Assembly: GCF_018294505.1 (NCBI RefSeq)
Contig: NC_057807.1
Coordinates: forward strand, 140,584,747-140,648,746
DNA: 64,000 nucleotides
DNA from: Triticum aestivum
Taxonomy: Eukaryota > Streptophyta > Magnoliopsida > Poales > Poaceae
Reading direction: 5' to 3'
Below are positions 1-11,599 of this stretch, in pieces (within the stretch, counting starts at the first letter, position 1; every line of letters starts with the position of its first letter). The position numbers were made by a program, and so were the translations under genes. The notes under the pieces were generated by a model. That model was not told where the DNA came from, ran no database searches, and was given only the letters and a program-made list of their open reading frames with translations.

Positions 1-102
1 TTTGCTCTCCACTCGATAGGATTTTCAAAAACTTAGGCAAGCACTGGGCTGCAGCTAAGCTCCCGAGTGGAAAATTTGCTCTTCACTCGGTAGGATTTTT
101 TG

Positions 103-395
103 TGACATACCTCCGAAGGAGAATGTAACAATCGACCTGCACCTCGTCCTCCTTGCGGGGCGCATATTGTATTTGTGGCGTAGCTCGGAAGGAGAAGGTA
201 GCAGTCGACTTGCGCCTCGTCCTCCTTGCGGAGCGCACATTGTATTTGTGGCGTAGCTCGGAAGGAGAAGGTAGCAGTCGACCTGCACCTCGTCCTCCTT
301 GCGGAGCGCACATTGTATTTGTGGTGTAGCTCGGAAGGAGAAGGTAGCAGTCGACCTGCACCTCGTCCTCCTTGCGGAGTGCACATTGTATTTGT
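103..395. repeat. Tandem array, about 72-bp unit, four copies
   Basis: Units start near 103, 180, 252 and 324. Each reads roughly: a GTAGCTCGGAAGGAGAAGGTA start, a CAGTCGAC block, CCTCGTCCTCCTTGCGGAG, then CACATTGTATTTGTG. Copies 2-4 differ at only a few bases. The array lies inside the 3' untranslated part of element A and is flanked on both sides by copies of a different repeat. Confidence 0.85.
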
Positions 396-740
396 ACTTA
401 GGCGAGCACTGGGCTGCAGCTAAGCCCCCGAGTGGGAGGCTGGCTCACCACTCGGCATGATTTTGTTAAACTTAGGCGAGTACTTGGACTAAAGCTAAGC
501 CTCCGAGTGGGAGGCTGGCTCACCACTTAGCAGGATTTTGTTAAACTTAGGCGAGTACTTGGACTGCAGCTAAGCCCCCGAGTGGGAGGCTGGCTCACCA
601 CTCAGTAGGATTTGAAAGTACTTAGGCGAAATGGATTCGCAGCTAAGCCCCCGAGTGGGAGACTGGCTCACCACTCGGCAAGGATTTTTTTACAAACTTA
701 GGCGAAACGGATTCGCAGCTAAGCCACCCACCGGAGGACT
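396..740. repeat. Tandem array, about 75-bp unit
   Basis: Units contain CTTAGGCGAGTACTTGGACT, GCAGCTAAGCCCCCGAGTGG and GGCTGGCTCACCACTCGG, at about 396, 470, 545, 620 and 695. One more copy lies at about 34-102, left of the 72-bp array, so one array interrupts the other. The last copies are more diverged (GAAATGGATTCGCAGC). Confidence 0.8.
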
Positions 741-824
741 GCTCATGGAAACAAAAGTAACAACAATCACTGGGAAAATTATAACACTCTTGTCTTTGAT
801 AAATAAACTACAGAAGTACTTTTA

Positions 825-3800
825 TTACATCTCATCCGAGTGAATACTTAAGTATAAAAGGGGCGGAGCGGTCCAAGCTCGGGGCTCGTCAATCTGGTGA
901 CCGACATTGTAAAGGCGGTACGCCCCGTTGTGGAGAACTTTGGTGACGATGAAGGGACATTCCCAAGTAGGAGCAAGCTTGTGTGGCTTCTGCCGATCCA
1001 CTCGGAGAACCAAATCTCCTTCTTGGAAGGCTCGACTCTTCACGTTTTTGGCATGGAAGCAACGTAAGTCTTGCTGATAAATGGTCGATCGGATCATGGC
1101 CATCTCTCTTTCTTATTCTAGAAGGTCGACTGCGTCCTGTCGGGCTTGCTCTGCTTCATCTTCAGTGTAGAGTTCGATTCGGGGTGCGTTGTGAAGCAGG
1201 TCACTCGGCAAGATTGCTTTAGCTCTGTAGACCAAGAAGAACGGAGTTCTCCTAGTTGACCGATTAGGTGTGGTCCTTAATCCCCAAAGTACTGACGGAA
1301 GTTCGTCGACCCATGCACCAGCCGCGTGCTTGAGATCGCGCATCAGTCGGGGTTTCAACCCTTTGAGAATTAAACCATTTGCTCGTTCTGCCTGTCCATT
1401 CGACTGGGGGTGAGCGACTGAAGCATAGTCGACTCGTGTGCCCTGAGATGTGCAGAAGGCTCTGAATTCCTCGGAATCGAAGTTTGACCCATTATCAGTG
1501 ATGATGCTATGTGGAACTCCATATATGAATATCAACTCCCTAATGAAGCTGACAGCAGTGCCAGCGTCAAGATTCTTGATGGGTTTAGCTTCAATCCACT
1601 TAGTGAACTTGTCGACTGCCACCAGCACATGGGTGAAGCCGCTTCTGCCTGTTCTCAGTGGTCCAACCATATCCAATCCCCATACAGCGAAAGGCCAGAC
1701 AAGTGGAATGGTCTTCAAGGCTGAGGCGGGCTTGTGTGACATATTGGAGTAAAATTGACATCCTTCACACTTGTCGACTATCTCCTTTGCCATTTCATTT
1801 GCTCTTGGCCAGTAAAATCCCGCTCAGTATGCTTTAGCCACAATGGTCCGAGAGGACGCATGATGGCCACAGGTCCCTGAGTGGATATCATCAAGGATTA
1901 TCCGACCTTCTTCTGGCGTTATACATTTCTGACCGATTCCAGTCGCGCTTTCTCTGTACTATTGTCCCTTTATCACAGTAAAGGCTTTGGATCGACGGAC
2001 GATCTGTCGAGCCTCTTCTTTGTTCTCTGGGAGCTCTTTTCTTAGGATATACGCGATGTACGGCTCTGTCCAGTTGGGAGTGATGACCAAAGCTTCCATG
2101 ATCAGGTCGACCACCGCTGGAACCTCAACTTCAGTCGGATCTGTGACACTTCTTGGTTGTGGAGCTTCTTCGGTAAAAGGATCCTCTTGAACTGATGGAG
2201 TATGGATGTGTTCCAAAAACATATTACTGGGAATGGCTTCTCTCTTGGAACCTATCTTTGCCAAATCATCAGCCGCTTGATTCTTCAGTCGGGGTATATG
2301 ATGGAGCTCTAACCCTTCAAATTTCTTCTCAAGCTTTCTTATCGCATTGCAGTAACCAGTCATGGCTGGGCTTCTGACGTCCCACTCCTTCATCACCTGA
2401 TTGACCACCAAATCTGAGTCGCCATAAACCATAAGGCGACGAACGCTGAGTGAAATGGCCATGCGCAACCCATACAAAAGTGCTTCGTATTCTGCTTCAT
2501 TGTTGGAGGAATCAAAGTGGATCTGGAGCACATATCTGAGCTTATCTCCTCGGGGGGAAACCAATACTACCCCAGCACCGGAACCATTCAACATCTTAGA
2601 ACCGTCAAAGAACATGGTCCAGTGCTCCAAGTGAACTTGAGCCGGTAGTTGCTTTTCAATCCACTCGATGATGAAATCTGCTACTGCTTGGGACTTAATG
2701 GCTTTCTTTGCCTCAAACTTGATATCAAGGGGAAGGAGTTCAATCGCCCATTTTGCCACTCGACCAGTTGCATCTCTGTTGTGCAGAATCTCTAACAATG
2801 GGGCGTCGCTGACGACTGTAATGGAATGATCAGAGAAATAATGAGCAACCTTCTTTGTGGTCATGTAAATCCCATATACAAGCTTCTGATAATGAGGGTA
2901 TCTTTGCTTCGATGGGGTCAACAATTCAGAAAAATAATATACTAGGCGCTGAACTTTGAAGGCTTTCCCTTCTTCTTCCCGCTCGACCGTAAGTACTGTA
3001 CTGACGACTTGTCCTGTGGCTGCAATGTAAAGCAACAAAGGCTCTTTGCTGATTGGAGCAGCAAGCACCGGCTGGGTGGAGAGCAGAGCTTTTAGCTCTG
3101 CAAACGCTGCATCAGCTTCTGGAGTCCACTCGAACTTGTCTGACTTCTTCATCAGTCGGTAAAGAGGCAATGCCTTTTCACCGAGGCGAGAGATGAATCG
3201 ACTTAACGCGGCCAAGCATCCAGTAAGATTCTGGACATCATGCACATGCACGGGGCGTTTCATTCGGAGTATAGTGCCAACTTTTTCTGGGTTGGCGTCG
3301 ATTCCTCGTTCGGAAACGAGAAAACCGAGTAACTTTCCGCCAGGAACTCCGAATGTGCACTTTGATGGATTAAGCTTGATATCATACCTCCTGAGATTGG
3401 CAAATGTTTCAGCGAGGTCAGTCAACAGGTCGGAACCCTTCCGTGATTTGACCACAATATCATCCATGTATGCTTCCACGTTCCGACTGATCTGAGTGAG
3501 TAAACACTTCTGAATCATCCTCATGAACGTGGCTCCGGCATTCTTGAGGCCGAATGGCATGGTGACATAGCAGAAGCACCCGAATGGAGTGATGAAAGCT
3601 GTTTTGATCTCGTCGGGTACATACAGACGGATCTGATGGTAACCGGAATAAGCGTCTAAAAAAGACAGGCGCTCACATCCCGCAGTCGAGTCGACTATTT
3701 GGTCGATGCGGGGGAGAGGAAAATGATCTTTTGGGCAGGCCCGATTGATATGTTTGAAATCAATGCACATGCGAAGTGACTTGTCCTTCTTGGGGACCAT

Positions 3801-6800
3801 GACGACATTGGCGAGCCACTCAGAGTGGTAAATTTCTCGGAAAAACTCTACTGCCAGGAGCCGAGCCACCTCCTCGCCAATGGCCTTTCTCTTCTAGACG
3901 GCGGACCATCGAAGATGTTCTTTGACAGGTTTCACCTTTGAGTCGACTCATAGACGATGCTTAGCCAGCCCCCTGGGAACACCCGGCATGTCAGCAGGCT
4001 TCCATGCGAAGATGTCCCAGTTCTCACGGAGGAACTGGATGAGCGCTTCTTCCTATTTAGAGTCGAGCATTGTGGAGATATGAGTCGGAGCAGCACTGGG
4101 GTCGGTCGGGTGAATGTGAACGGGCTTCGTCTCACCAGACGACTGGAACGCTGACTCTGTGGCGGGCTTCTTGGCCTGCAATAAATCACTCGGATCCGCA
4201 TTTTTCTGGTATTCCTGCAGCTCCACCACTGTTATCTAAGCATCGGCAATCTTTGAGCCCTTCTAAAAGCACTCTTCTGCCTTTTTCCGATTGCCAGTGA
4301 TGGTGATCACACCCTTGGGACCAGGCATCTTCAATTTGAGGTACACGTAACATGGTCAAGCCATGAATCGTGCATAAGCTGGCCTGCCTAAAATAGCATG
4401 ATAAGCACTCTAGAAATCCACAACTTCAAATGTTAACTTTTCTTTGCGGAAATGCTTTGAATCGCCGAAAACCACATCAAGAGCAATTTGGCCGAATGAC
4501 TCAGCCTTCTTCCCAGGAATGACTCCATGGAAACTCATGTTGCTGGAACTGAGTCTAGACATCGGAATGCCCATTCCCTTCAGCGTCTCCGCATACAATA
4601 TATTCAGGTCGCTGCCACCATCCATCAGAACCTTAGTCAGTCGAGTGCCTTCGACGACTGGGTCAACCACCAAAGCTTGCCTCCCAGGGGTGGCTATGTG
4701 TGTCGGATGATCAGACTGGTCGAACATGATGGCGGTCTGAGACCATTTCAGATAACTGGGTGTAGTCGGAGCAACCATATTCACCTCACGGTTGATAACT
4801 TTCAATCGACTTTTGCTCTCAACATCAGCAAAAATCATTAGGGTGGAATTGACATGGGGGTATCCTCCATCACTGTCCTCTTTGTCCTCAACCTTGTTCG
4901 ACTCCTTTTCCTTATCCTTGGGTTGTTTCCCCTGAAACTGCTGGATTAAGAGTCGGCACTGGCGAGTGGTATGTTTCGGGTAAATGAAGTTACCCTCCTC
5001 GTCTTTCTTCGTGTGGATGTGGCATGGCAAATCCATCACGTCGTTTCCTTCCTTGTCCTTCACCTTCTTGGGGTTCCAAGATCCTTTGGGCTTCCCTTTA
5101 AACTTGCCCTGAGTCATGGCCAAGGCTTCTCCAGGAGCAGCTGGCTCGGCTTTCCGCTTCTGCTTCCGACTGGAGTTCCCTCCTCCGGTTTCATGAGCAG
5201 ACAGCTTGTACTTGCCACTCCGGAGCCGATCCTCTTCTTCACCATTAGCACATTTGGTGGAAATCTCCATCATTCGACTCAGAGTCATGTCTCCGGTCCG
5301 ACCGAACTTCAAACTTAACTCCCTGTTCTTAACGCCTTCCTTGAAGGCACAGACTGCTTGGTGATCAGATACATTCTCCACCGTGTGATGCAATGTGATC
5401 CACCTCTGGATGTAATCCCTCAGGGTCTCATTCGAATTTTGCACGCAAACCTGCAGCTCTGTCAACCCTGTTGGTCGCTTGCAAGTTCCTTCAAATGTCC
5501 TGACAAACACTCGGGCAAGATCTTCCCAAGTGTAAATGCTGCTAGGCGCCAACTGATTCAGCCATGCTCTGGCCGAGCCCTCCAACATAAGAGGTAGGTG
5601 TTTCATGGCCACCTCATCATTGCCACCGCCAATCTGAATAGCCACTCGGTAGTCCTCAAGCCAAGTATCGGGCTTGGACTCACTAGTGAACTTACTAACT
5701 CCAGTCGCCAACCTGAAGTTGGGAGGAATCACCGCGGCCCTGATGGCTCTGCTAAAACACTCTGGTCCTAAGACATGAACTCTGCTGCTGGTGGGCACAT
5801 CTCTATCATGGCCTTCTCGGTGAGCTCTGTTCCGGTCGACCAAACCCTGAACGATAATGGATCTCGCATCAAAGCCTGGTTCTCTGGGGTCGACTGGAAC
5901 CCTTCGTCCAACACTGTGTTAGCGTCTGTCATCTTGCTGTCGAGGGGCGTACGACCCACCCCTTGGGGGAGGAGTGGGCACTCGACGCCAATCATCGCGA
6001 TCGAATCGGCCATCATACTGATCACGTTGACCTCCACGTCCCTCACGCCGTGGGGGCGATCTTGGGCTATGGGCCGACTGGACTGTATTCGCAGCGACGG
6101 ATCTGCTGTGAATCCTATTACGCGACTGCGATACAGCTGAATTTTGATCTCCTGCTGCCCGGAGTAAATCTCTGATCTGCATCAAGCCTCTGCCAGCCTC
6201 TGACTGAGAGGGTTGAATCGACTCTGCTATACGGGCTACAGCTGCTAGATTCTGAATCGGAGTTCGATATACCTGAGACGGTGGTGGAAAGAGCTGACGT
6301 CGACTGGAGTCTGGCACTCGTTACCGCGCACGCTCGTCGAGTACTCGTTGGAGGTTCTCCAGTCGAGTGCGCTCAGCCAAGTTGGCCAAACACGTGTCCT
6401 CTAGGGTGCGAGCCTCGGGGGTTTCTCCTACGATAGGAGTATGTAGAGCATCCATGTTCCGGCGGCGAAGATCTTCCCTTTGCAGCGAAGTGAGTGGCTC
6501 GGGTTGATACTCCTCGTGGACCTGCGCTGGGTCGCCTCCGCCGTCCCCTCCGTCGGTGCGGGGGAAGCCGGGAGGACTACGCGGTCCATTGACCATCAGG
6601 ACCTCCGCCGCTGGATCACTACTGTCGCACTCGGATGCAGTCTCTACGGATCCAGTCGACAGATCGAACAGGTTGTAGAGAGATTCGTCGGGCTCGATCG
6701 CCGTGACTTGGGGGGTGGCCGACTGGCGGGCCGCTGCGTGCCTCACCCACCGCTGAAGCCTCGACCGAGCGGAGCGCTTGCCCTGGCGGGAGGCAGGGAG

Positions 6801-7010
6801 GGAGGACGACGCAGGGGTCGACCGATACGGGGACGACGGTTGCCGCAGCAGGACGCCACGGACACATGCGCGAAAGTGTGTCGCCCCGCGGACTGGCAGC
6901 GCATCGATGTCGAGTGGAGCCTCCTGGAGCCAAGCGGAGTCGTCGGCAATGAACGTGAGCGCGCCGAGACGGATCTCGCGGCCCTCAACCAAAACTCCGC
7001 CAGAAACCAT
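825..7010 (-). pseudogene. Gag-protease-RT-RNase H-integrase polyprotein of element A, broken by stops
   Basis: All pieces (6321-7010, 5919-6317, 4410-5843, 1959-3869, 1113-1793, 825-1103) are in one frame, so only in-frame stop codons break it; I find no frameshift. Order: N-terminal Gag, Gag core (about 5100-5760), aspartic protease MDGGSDLNILY (near 4600), RT with AFITPFG and YMDDIVVKS (near 3470), RNase H (near 2700-2990), a second RNase H (near 2300-2620), integrase with zinc finger (near 1760) and DDE core (GLDMVGP, TDNGSNF, HPQSNGQAERAN). I count at least ten stops, several compatible with C-to-T decay (for example an expected CGA read as TGA near 1829). It cannot make its own proteins. 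Confidence 0.9.
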
Positions 7011-7063
7011 GATGAAGGTGATCGGAACAATCGCAACTTCTCCAATAAGTCGCTAAGACACCT

Positions 7064-7081
7064 GCCCCACGGTGGGCGCCA
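7064..7081 (-). other. Primer binding site of element A
   Basis: On the minus strand TGGCGCCCACCGTGGGGC follows two bases after the LTR end (CCACGACA). This is the usual place and form of a tRNA primer site in Tat-like Gypsy elements. Confidence 0.75.
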
Positions 7082-7083
7082 AC

Positions 7084-7609
7084 TGTCGTGGTTCTAAGCC
7101 TGACAGTAGAATAGGGGGTAGGTATGGAGAGGCAAGATCCTAGCTATGGAGTAGTTGTATACGCAAGGGATTTATGAGTTTAGGCCCTTCTCGAAGGAAG
7201 TAACAGCCCTACGTCTCGGAGCCCGGAGGCGGTCGACTGGATTATATGCGTATGAGTTACAGGGGTGCGAACCCTTTACACTGAGGAGAGGGGTGGCTTA
7301 TATAGACTCTGCCATACCCCTCCGGCCCTCAGTTATGCGGGGTTTAAAATACATTAAGGCCTGGCATTACTGGTAATGCCCTACATAAAGCGCTATCATG
7401 ACCATAAAGACTACTTAATAACAGACCGTTTGGGTGCAGAGTGACTCTTGATCTCCTGGTGGTCGAGTGAGGCTTCATGGTCGAGTGTCTTCGAGTCCGT
7501 CGAGTGGAATCCTTCCAGGTCGACTGAAAGGTAGTTTCTTCTAAAGATGTCCCTGGGGAGGGTACCTTGGACAGGTCCATGACCCTACCCTAGGTACATG
7601 GCTTCATCA
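7084..7609 (-). repeat. 5' LTR of element A
   Basis: Bounded on the plus strand by TGTCGTGG at 7084 and by CA at 7608-7609; an alternative CA at 7597-7598 is possible because the partner LTR is outside the window. Element B coding sequence resumes directly at 7610. The LTR has a TATA box on the minus strand. Confidence 0.7.
7298..7305 (-). promoter_or_regulatory. TATA box in LTR of element A
   Basis: TATATAAG on the minus strand inside the LTR, a plausible core promoter for the element's RNA. Sequence match only. Confidence 0.5.
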
Positions 7610-10600
7610 ACGGTCCAAGTCTCCTTCAAAATTGGAGCATATGAAGACACTTTGGAGTGTGATGTCGTCCTGATGTCTGTTTGCCACCTCCTTCTTGGTC
7701 GATCATGGCAATTTGACCGCGGCGTCATCCACAATGGGCGTACCAATCACTATAGCTTCAAGATGAAAGGGAAGGAATATGTGCTACGACCTATGTCTCC
7801 TAGTCAAGTGATCATCGACAAGCAAGCCACCCATCGTGGAGAAAAGAGTGAGAAAGTGATCCACCCAAAAGAGAGTGAGAGCCACAAGCCAAAACCGAGT
7901 GCCTCCACGATGAGCGACAAGAAAAACTTCATCCTATTTGCCACCAAAAGTGAGATGAGAGAAGTGTGTGAGAACCCATCGAGTGTTATGCACTTTGTCC
8001 TCGTTTGCAAGGACAAGGCACCAAAAACTAACACCTCTCACGATCTACCTTTAGTGTTGTCTTCTCTTTTGTGGGAATTCCAAGATGTTTTCCCCGATGA
8101 GCTACCTCCGGGTCTCCCTCCACTACGAGGCATTGAGCACCGAATCGACCTCATCCCCGGAGCACTTCTACCTAACAAAGCTCCCTACCGTGTCAACCCC
8201 GAAGAAACTAAGAAACTCATCGACAACGGACAGGTACGTGAAAGCTTAAGCCCTTGTGTCGTTCCAGTTATACTTGTGCCCAAGCAAGATGGTAGTTTTC
8301 ACATGTGCTCAGATTGTAGACCCATCAATGTTATCACCGTTCGTTATAGGCATCCCATTCCTCGCCTAGATGATATGCTAGATGAACTAAGCGGCGCCAC
8401 CATTTTCTCAAAAATTGATCTTAAGAGTGGCTATTATCAAATCCGCATACAAGAAGATGATGAATGGAAAACTGCTTTCAAAACCAAATTCGGCTTGTAC
8501 GAGTGGTTGGTTATGCCTATGGGTTTATCGGAAGCTCCTGGTACTTTCATGCGTCTTATGCATTTTGTGCTTCGTCCTTACATAGGAGTGTTTGTTGTGG
8601 TTTACTACGATGACATACTAGTTTTTAGCAAATCCATGAAAGAGCATCTAAATCATGTTAGGGTTGTTTTGCAAACTCTTCGCAAGGAACGTCTTTATGC
8701 CAACATGAAAAAGTGCACATTTGGTGTTGACAAGCTTGTTTTCTTGGGTTTCGTTGTTTCTTCCAAGGGTGTCCATGTTGATGAATCTAAAATTGAAGCA
8801 ATTAAAACTTGGCCCCAACCCACCAATTTGCAACAAGTGCGTAGCTTTCTTGGCCTTGCGGGTTTCTATCATCGCTTTGTAAAAGACTTTAGCACCATCG
8901 TCGCACCTTTGCATGCCTTGAGTAAGAAAAATGCACATTTTGCTTGGGGACCTTTGCAATCTACCGCTTTTGATGAGCTCAAATCTTTGCTTACACATGC
9001 TCTGATTCTTGCTTTACCCAACTTTGACAAAACTTTTGAGGTTCATTGCGATGCAAGTGGTACCGGAATTGCCGGAGTTTTGATGCAAGAAAAATGAGCT
9101 AATGCATATTTTAGTGAAAAACTCTCCTGTGCTCAACTTAACTATCCCATCTATGACAAAGAATTGTATGCTTTACTATGTGTGCTACATGTTTGGGAAC
9201 ATTATCTTAGACCGCATGAGTTTGTCATACATACCGATCATGAAACGCTTAAGTACTTAAAAGGCCAAACTAAGTTGAACAAGCGGCATGCCAAATGGAG
9301 TGAATTTATAGAGTCTTTTCCCTATGTCATCAAGTACATCAAGGGTAAGGAAAACGTAGTGGCAGATGCCCTTTCGCGCATATGCACGCTTGTCACTAAA
9401 CTTGAGTTGAATGTTATTGGCTTTGAGCACATAAAAGACTTGTATGCAAATGATCCTTCCTTTGCTACTCCTTATGCTAAGTGTTTGACGCATACATCTT
9501 GGGAACGATATTACATCAAGGATGATTACCTTATGAGAGCTAACAAACTTTGCATTCCTGAGTCTTCTCTTCGTTTGCTCATGGAGGCAGACTCATGGGA
9601 CACTTTGGACGTGATAAGACATTCGCCGCGCTCTCCAAGAACTACTTTTGGCCCAAGATGTTCCGCGACGTCTCACGCTTCACCAACCGATGCTCTACAT
9701 GTTGCAAAGCTAAGTGTAAAGCTCGATCCCATGTTCTTTACATGCCTCTTCCTATTCCTTATCAACCTTGGGAAGACATTAGCATGGATTTTGTACTTGG
9801 TTTGATAAGGACCCAAAATGGAAAAGATTCCGTGTTTGTTGTTGTGGACCGATTCTCTAAAATGGCTCATTTTATAACATGCAACAAGATAGACGATGCT
9901 TCACATATTGCCAATATCTTTTGTAGGGAAATCTTGCGTCTACATGGAGTGCCCAAGACGATCGTCTCGAACCGCGACGTCAAGTTCTTGAGTTACTTTT
10001 GGAAAACTCTATGCACCAAACTCGGAATCAAGCTCTTGTTCTCTTCGGCATACCATCCCCAAACTGACGGCCAAACAGAGGTGACGAACCGTACACTCTC
10101 CACTCTACTTCGCGTGTTGATCAAGAGGAACATCAAGGAGTGCGAGGAGTGTCTACCTATCACCGAGTACGCCTACAACCGCGCAAGACATTCAACTATC
10201 GGCAAGTCCCCCTTCGTGGTCATCTACGGCTTCAGCCCATTGTCCCCTTTGGACATTCTACCTCTTCCACTACAAGAGAGAACCAACATGGACACGAGTG
10301 CACGAGCAAGCTGCCTCAAGAAGATGCATGCAGATACAAGGCACACCATCGAGCGACAAGTACAACGACTCGCGACCAAGCTCAACATCAACAAGCAACC
10401 CATGATATTCAACATTGGAGATCTCGTGTGGCTACACCTTCGCAAGGAGCACTTCCCCAATGAACGCAAGTCCAAACTTCTACCACGAGCCGATGGACCC
10501 TTCAAGGTGCTTGAACGCTACAACAACAACGCCTACAATATCGACATCCCACACGACAAGTACTCCATGAGCGACATCTTCAATGTCAACGATCTCTCCC

Positions 10601-11028
10601 CGTACCATGGTGATGAGTATTTCGATCCGAGGTCAGATCTTTCCCAAGGGAGGGGAGATGATGCGGAGCATCCTACGGTCATCCCCATGGACACTACTTC
10701 TACTACACAAGCTCCAAGTGGACCCATGACAAGAGCTCGAGCACGTGTTATTCAATCCGGGGTTAACTCTCTCCTTGTTGAACTTCCCTTTGACCCACTT
10801 GAGACATGGCTACTACCTCAGACGAAGATGCTTTGTGTGCTTAGGTACCAAGGAACCAACCTGGAAGAAGCTACGGTTCAAGGTGGACATCAAGAGCAAA
10901 AGAAGGAGATGCACAGTCTAGAACGGGCGGTACTACCGCCCAAGAGCGGTACTACCGCTGAACCCAGCCAAGCGGCACTACCGCTCGACATCCGCCCTTC
11001 ATCCGCCGAACCCGACAAACTCCTGTGA
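7610..11028 (+). pseudogene. Polyprotein of element B (RT, RNase H, integrase)
   Basis: The first part (7610-9097) runs from the end of protease through RT. An in-frame TGA follows at 9095-9097; the same frame then resumes with [20 protein letters not shown] (RNase H). A frameshift near 9590 breaks the joint before the integrase zinc finger. The expected 'MEAHGGGLMGHFG' type sequence has lost about ten bases. Integrase then continues with [36 protein letters not shown] and a GPF/NDLSPYHGDE C-terminus. The frame runs about 370 nt into the 3' LTR and encodes [10 protein letters not shown] there. Defective. Confidence 0.88.
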
Positions 11029-11118
11029 TCGAACGGCGCCAGAGCGGTACTATCGCCCCTCCAAGCGGTACTACCGCTGAAAAGCAGTACTACCGCCCAT
11101 GGGTCCGGTACTACCACC
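10922..11118. repeat. Cluster of seven short inverted repeats (GCGGTACTACCGC)
   Basis: Seven copies or near copies of GCGGTA-C-TACCGC (6-bp arms, 1-bp centre), at about 10924, 10944, 10969, 11042, 11062, 11079 and 11102. They lie in the LTR, 80-270 bp upstream of the TATA box. Confidence 0.85.
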
Positions 11119-11195
11119 CTGCCTACGTGCAGTGTTTCCGGGCCGAAGCCCCTGTACTCGTTTCGCCCCCTCCTTACCCCTTCGCGGGCTTAGAC

Positions 11196-11203
11196 TATAA
11201 ATA
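11196..11203 (+). promoter_or_regulatory. TATA box in LTR of element B
   Basis: TATAAATA, followed by a pyrimidine-rich stretch and CTAGGGTTAGC. The related solo LTR has the same box at 19830-19837. Confidence 0.55.
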
Positions 11204-11599
11204 GACCTTTCCCTCATCCTTTCTAGGGTTAGCATTGTGATAGCTCATATTTTTTAGATAGAGCCTTGCTCATCCATCCAGATCTACTCCTTCGCGAGGG
11301 ACCGACGCCTCTTCGGAGAAGATCCTTGTTGGATTCAAGACCTCCTTTTGGAGAAGACCCTCTTCAACACCTCCTCTCGGAGAAGAACCAGTTACCCTAT
11401 GTATCATCCCTTGTTGGATTCGGATCTTGTATCACCTTGTATTTCAATGATCTAGCGCATGTGTGACTTTATTCTTGTTGGTTGAGTGTTCTCTCGTGTT
11501 TTTCCCTCGTTCCCCTCCTTGTGTTCTTCGTGTTCTTCATAGGGATCCGCTCCAAACGTGAAAGATCGGCCTCTAGGGTTCTACCCTACATCTGACTGT

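Larger units (their letters stand above)
1..7609 (-). mobile_element. Ty3/gypsy retrotransposon A (Tat-like), truncated by the window edge
   Basis: Minus-strand element. Its 5' LTR lies at 7084-7609, its primer site at 7064-7081, its polyprotein at 825-7010 and a tandem-repeat region beyond the integrase at 1-740. The 3' LTR must lie left of the window. A long repeat-rich stretch between integrase and 3' LTR, together with the RT motif YMDDIVVKS and an extra RNase H (FFDGSK...NNEAEYEALLYG), is typical of the Tat/Retand group. It is inserted into the pol of element B: B's coding frame resumes at 7610 with T-V-Q-V-S-F-K-I-G. Lineage is inferred from motifs; the family name is not determined. 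Confidence 0.85.
7610..11589 (+). mobile_element. Ty3/gypsy retrotransposon B, 3' part (pol and 3' LTR)
   Basis: Plus-strand remnant. The left part (5' LTR, gag) is displaced beyond the window by insertion of element A. It has RT (MPMGLSEAPGTFM, YYDDILVFS), RNase H, integrase, a purine tract at about 10648-10658 and a 3' LTR at 10659-11589. The right flank continues directly into LINE coding sequence, so B was inserted into a LINE. The RT and integrase C-terminus resemble the chromovirus side of Gypsy, perhaps CRM-like; this is inference. Confidence 0.85.
10659..11589 (+). repeat. 3' LTR of element B
   Basis: It follows the purine tract GGGAGGGGAGA, begins TGATGCGGAGCATCC and ends CCCTACA (931 bp). 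Boundaries are supported by similarity to the solo LTR at 19249-25751 (ATGCGGAGCATCC, GACAAGAGCTCG, GAGACATGGCT, ATAAATA box). LINE sequence starts at once after 11589. Confidence 0.75.

Noticed and set aside
103..395. Regularly spaced 72-bp repeats, CRISPR-like at first glance
   Set aside because: Whole units are repeated with no unique spacers, inside a plant retrotransposon; this is a tandem array.
33..423. Open frames on both strands in the tandem arrays
   Set aside because: They stay open because the repeat period lacks stops; the proteins are only the repeat translated.
9095..9097. Programmed stop read-through in element B
   Set aside because: The same polyprotein also has an out-of-frame deletion near 9590, so it is plain decay.
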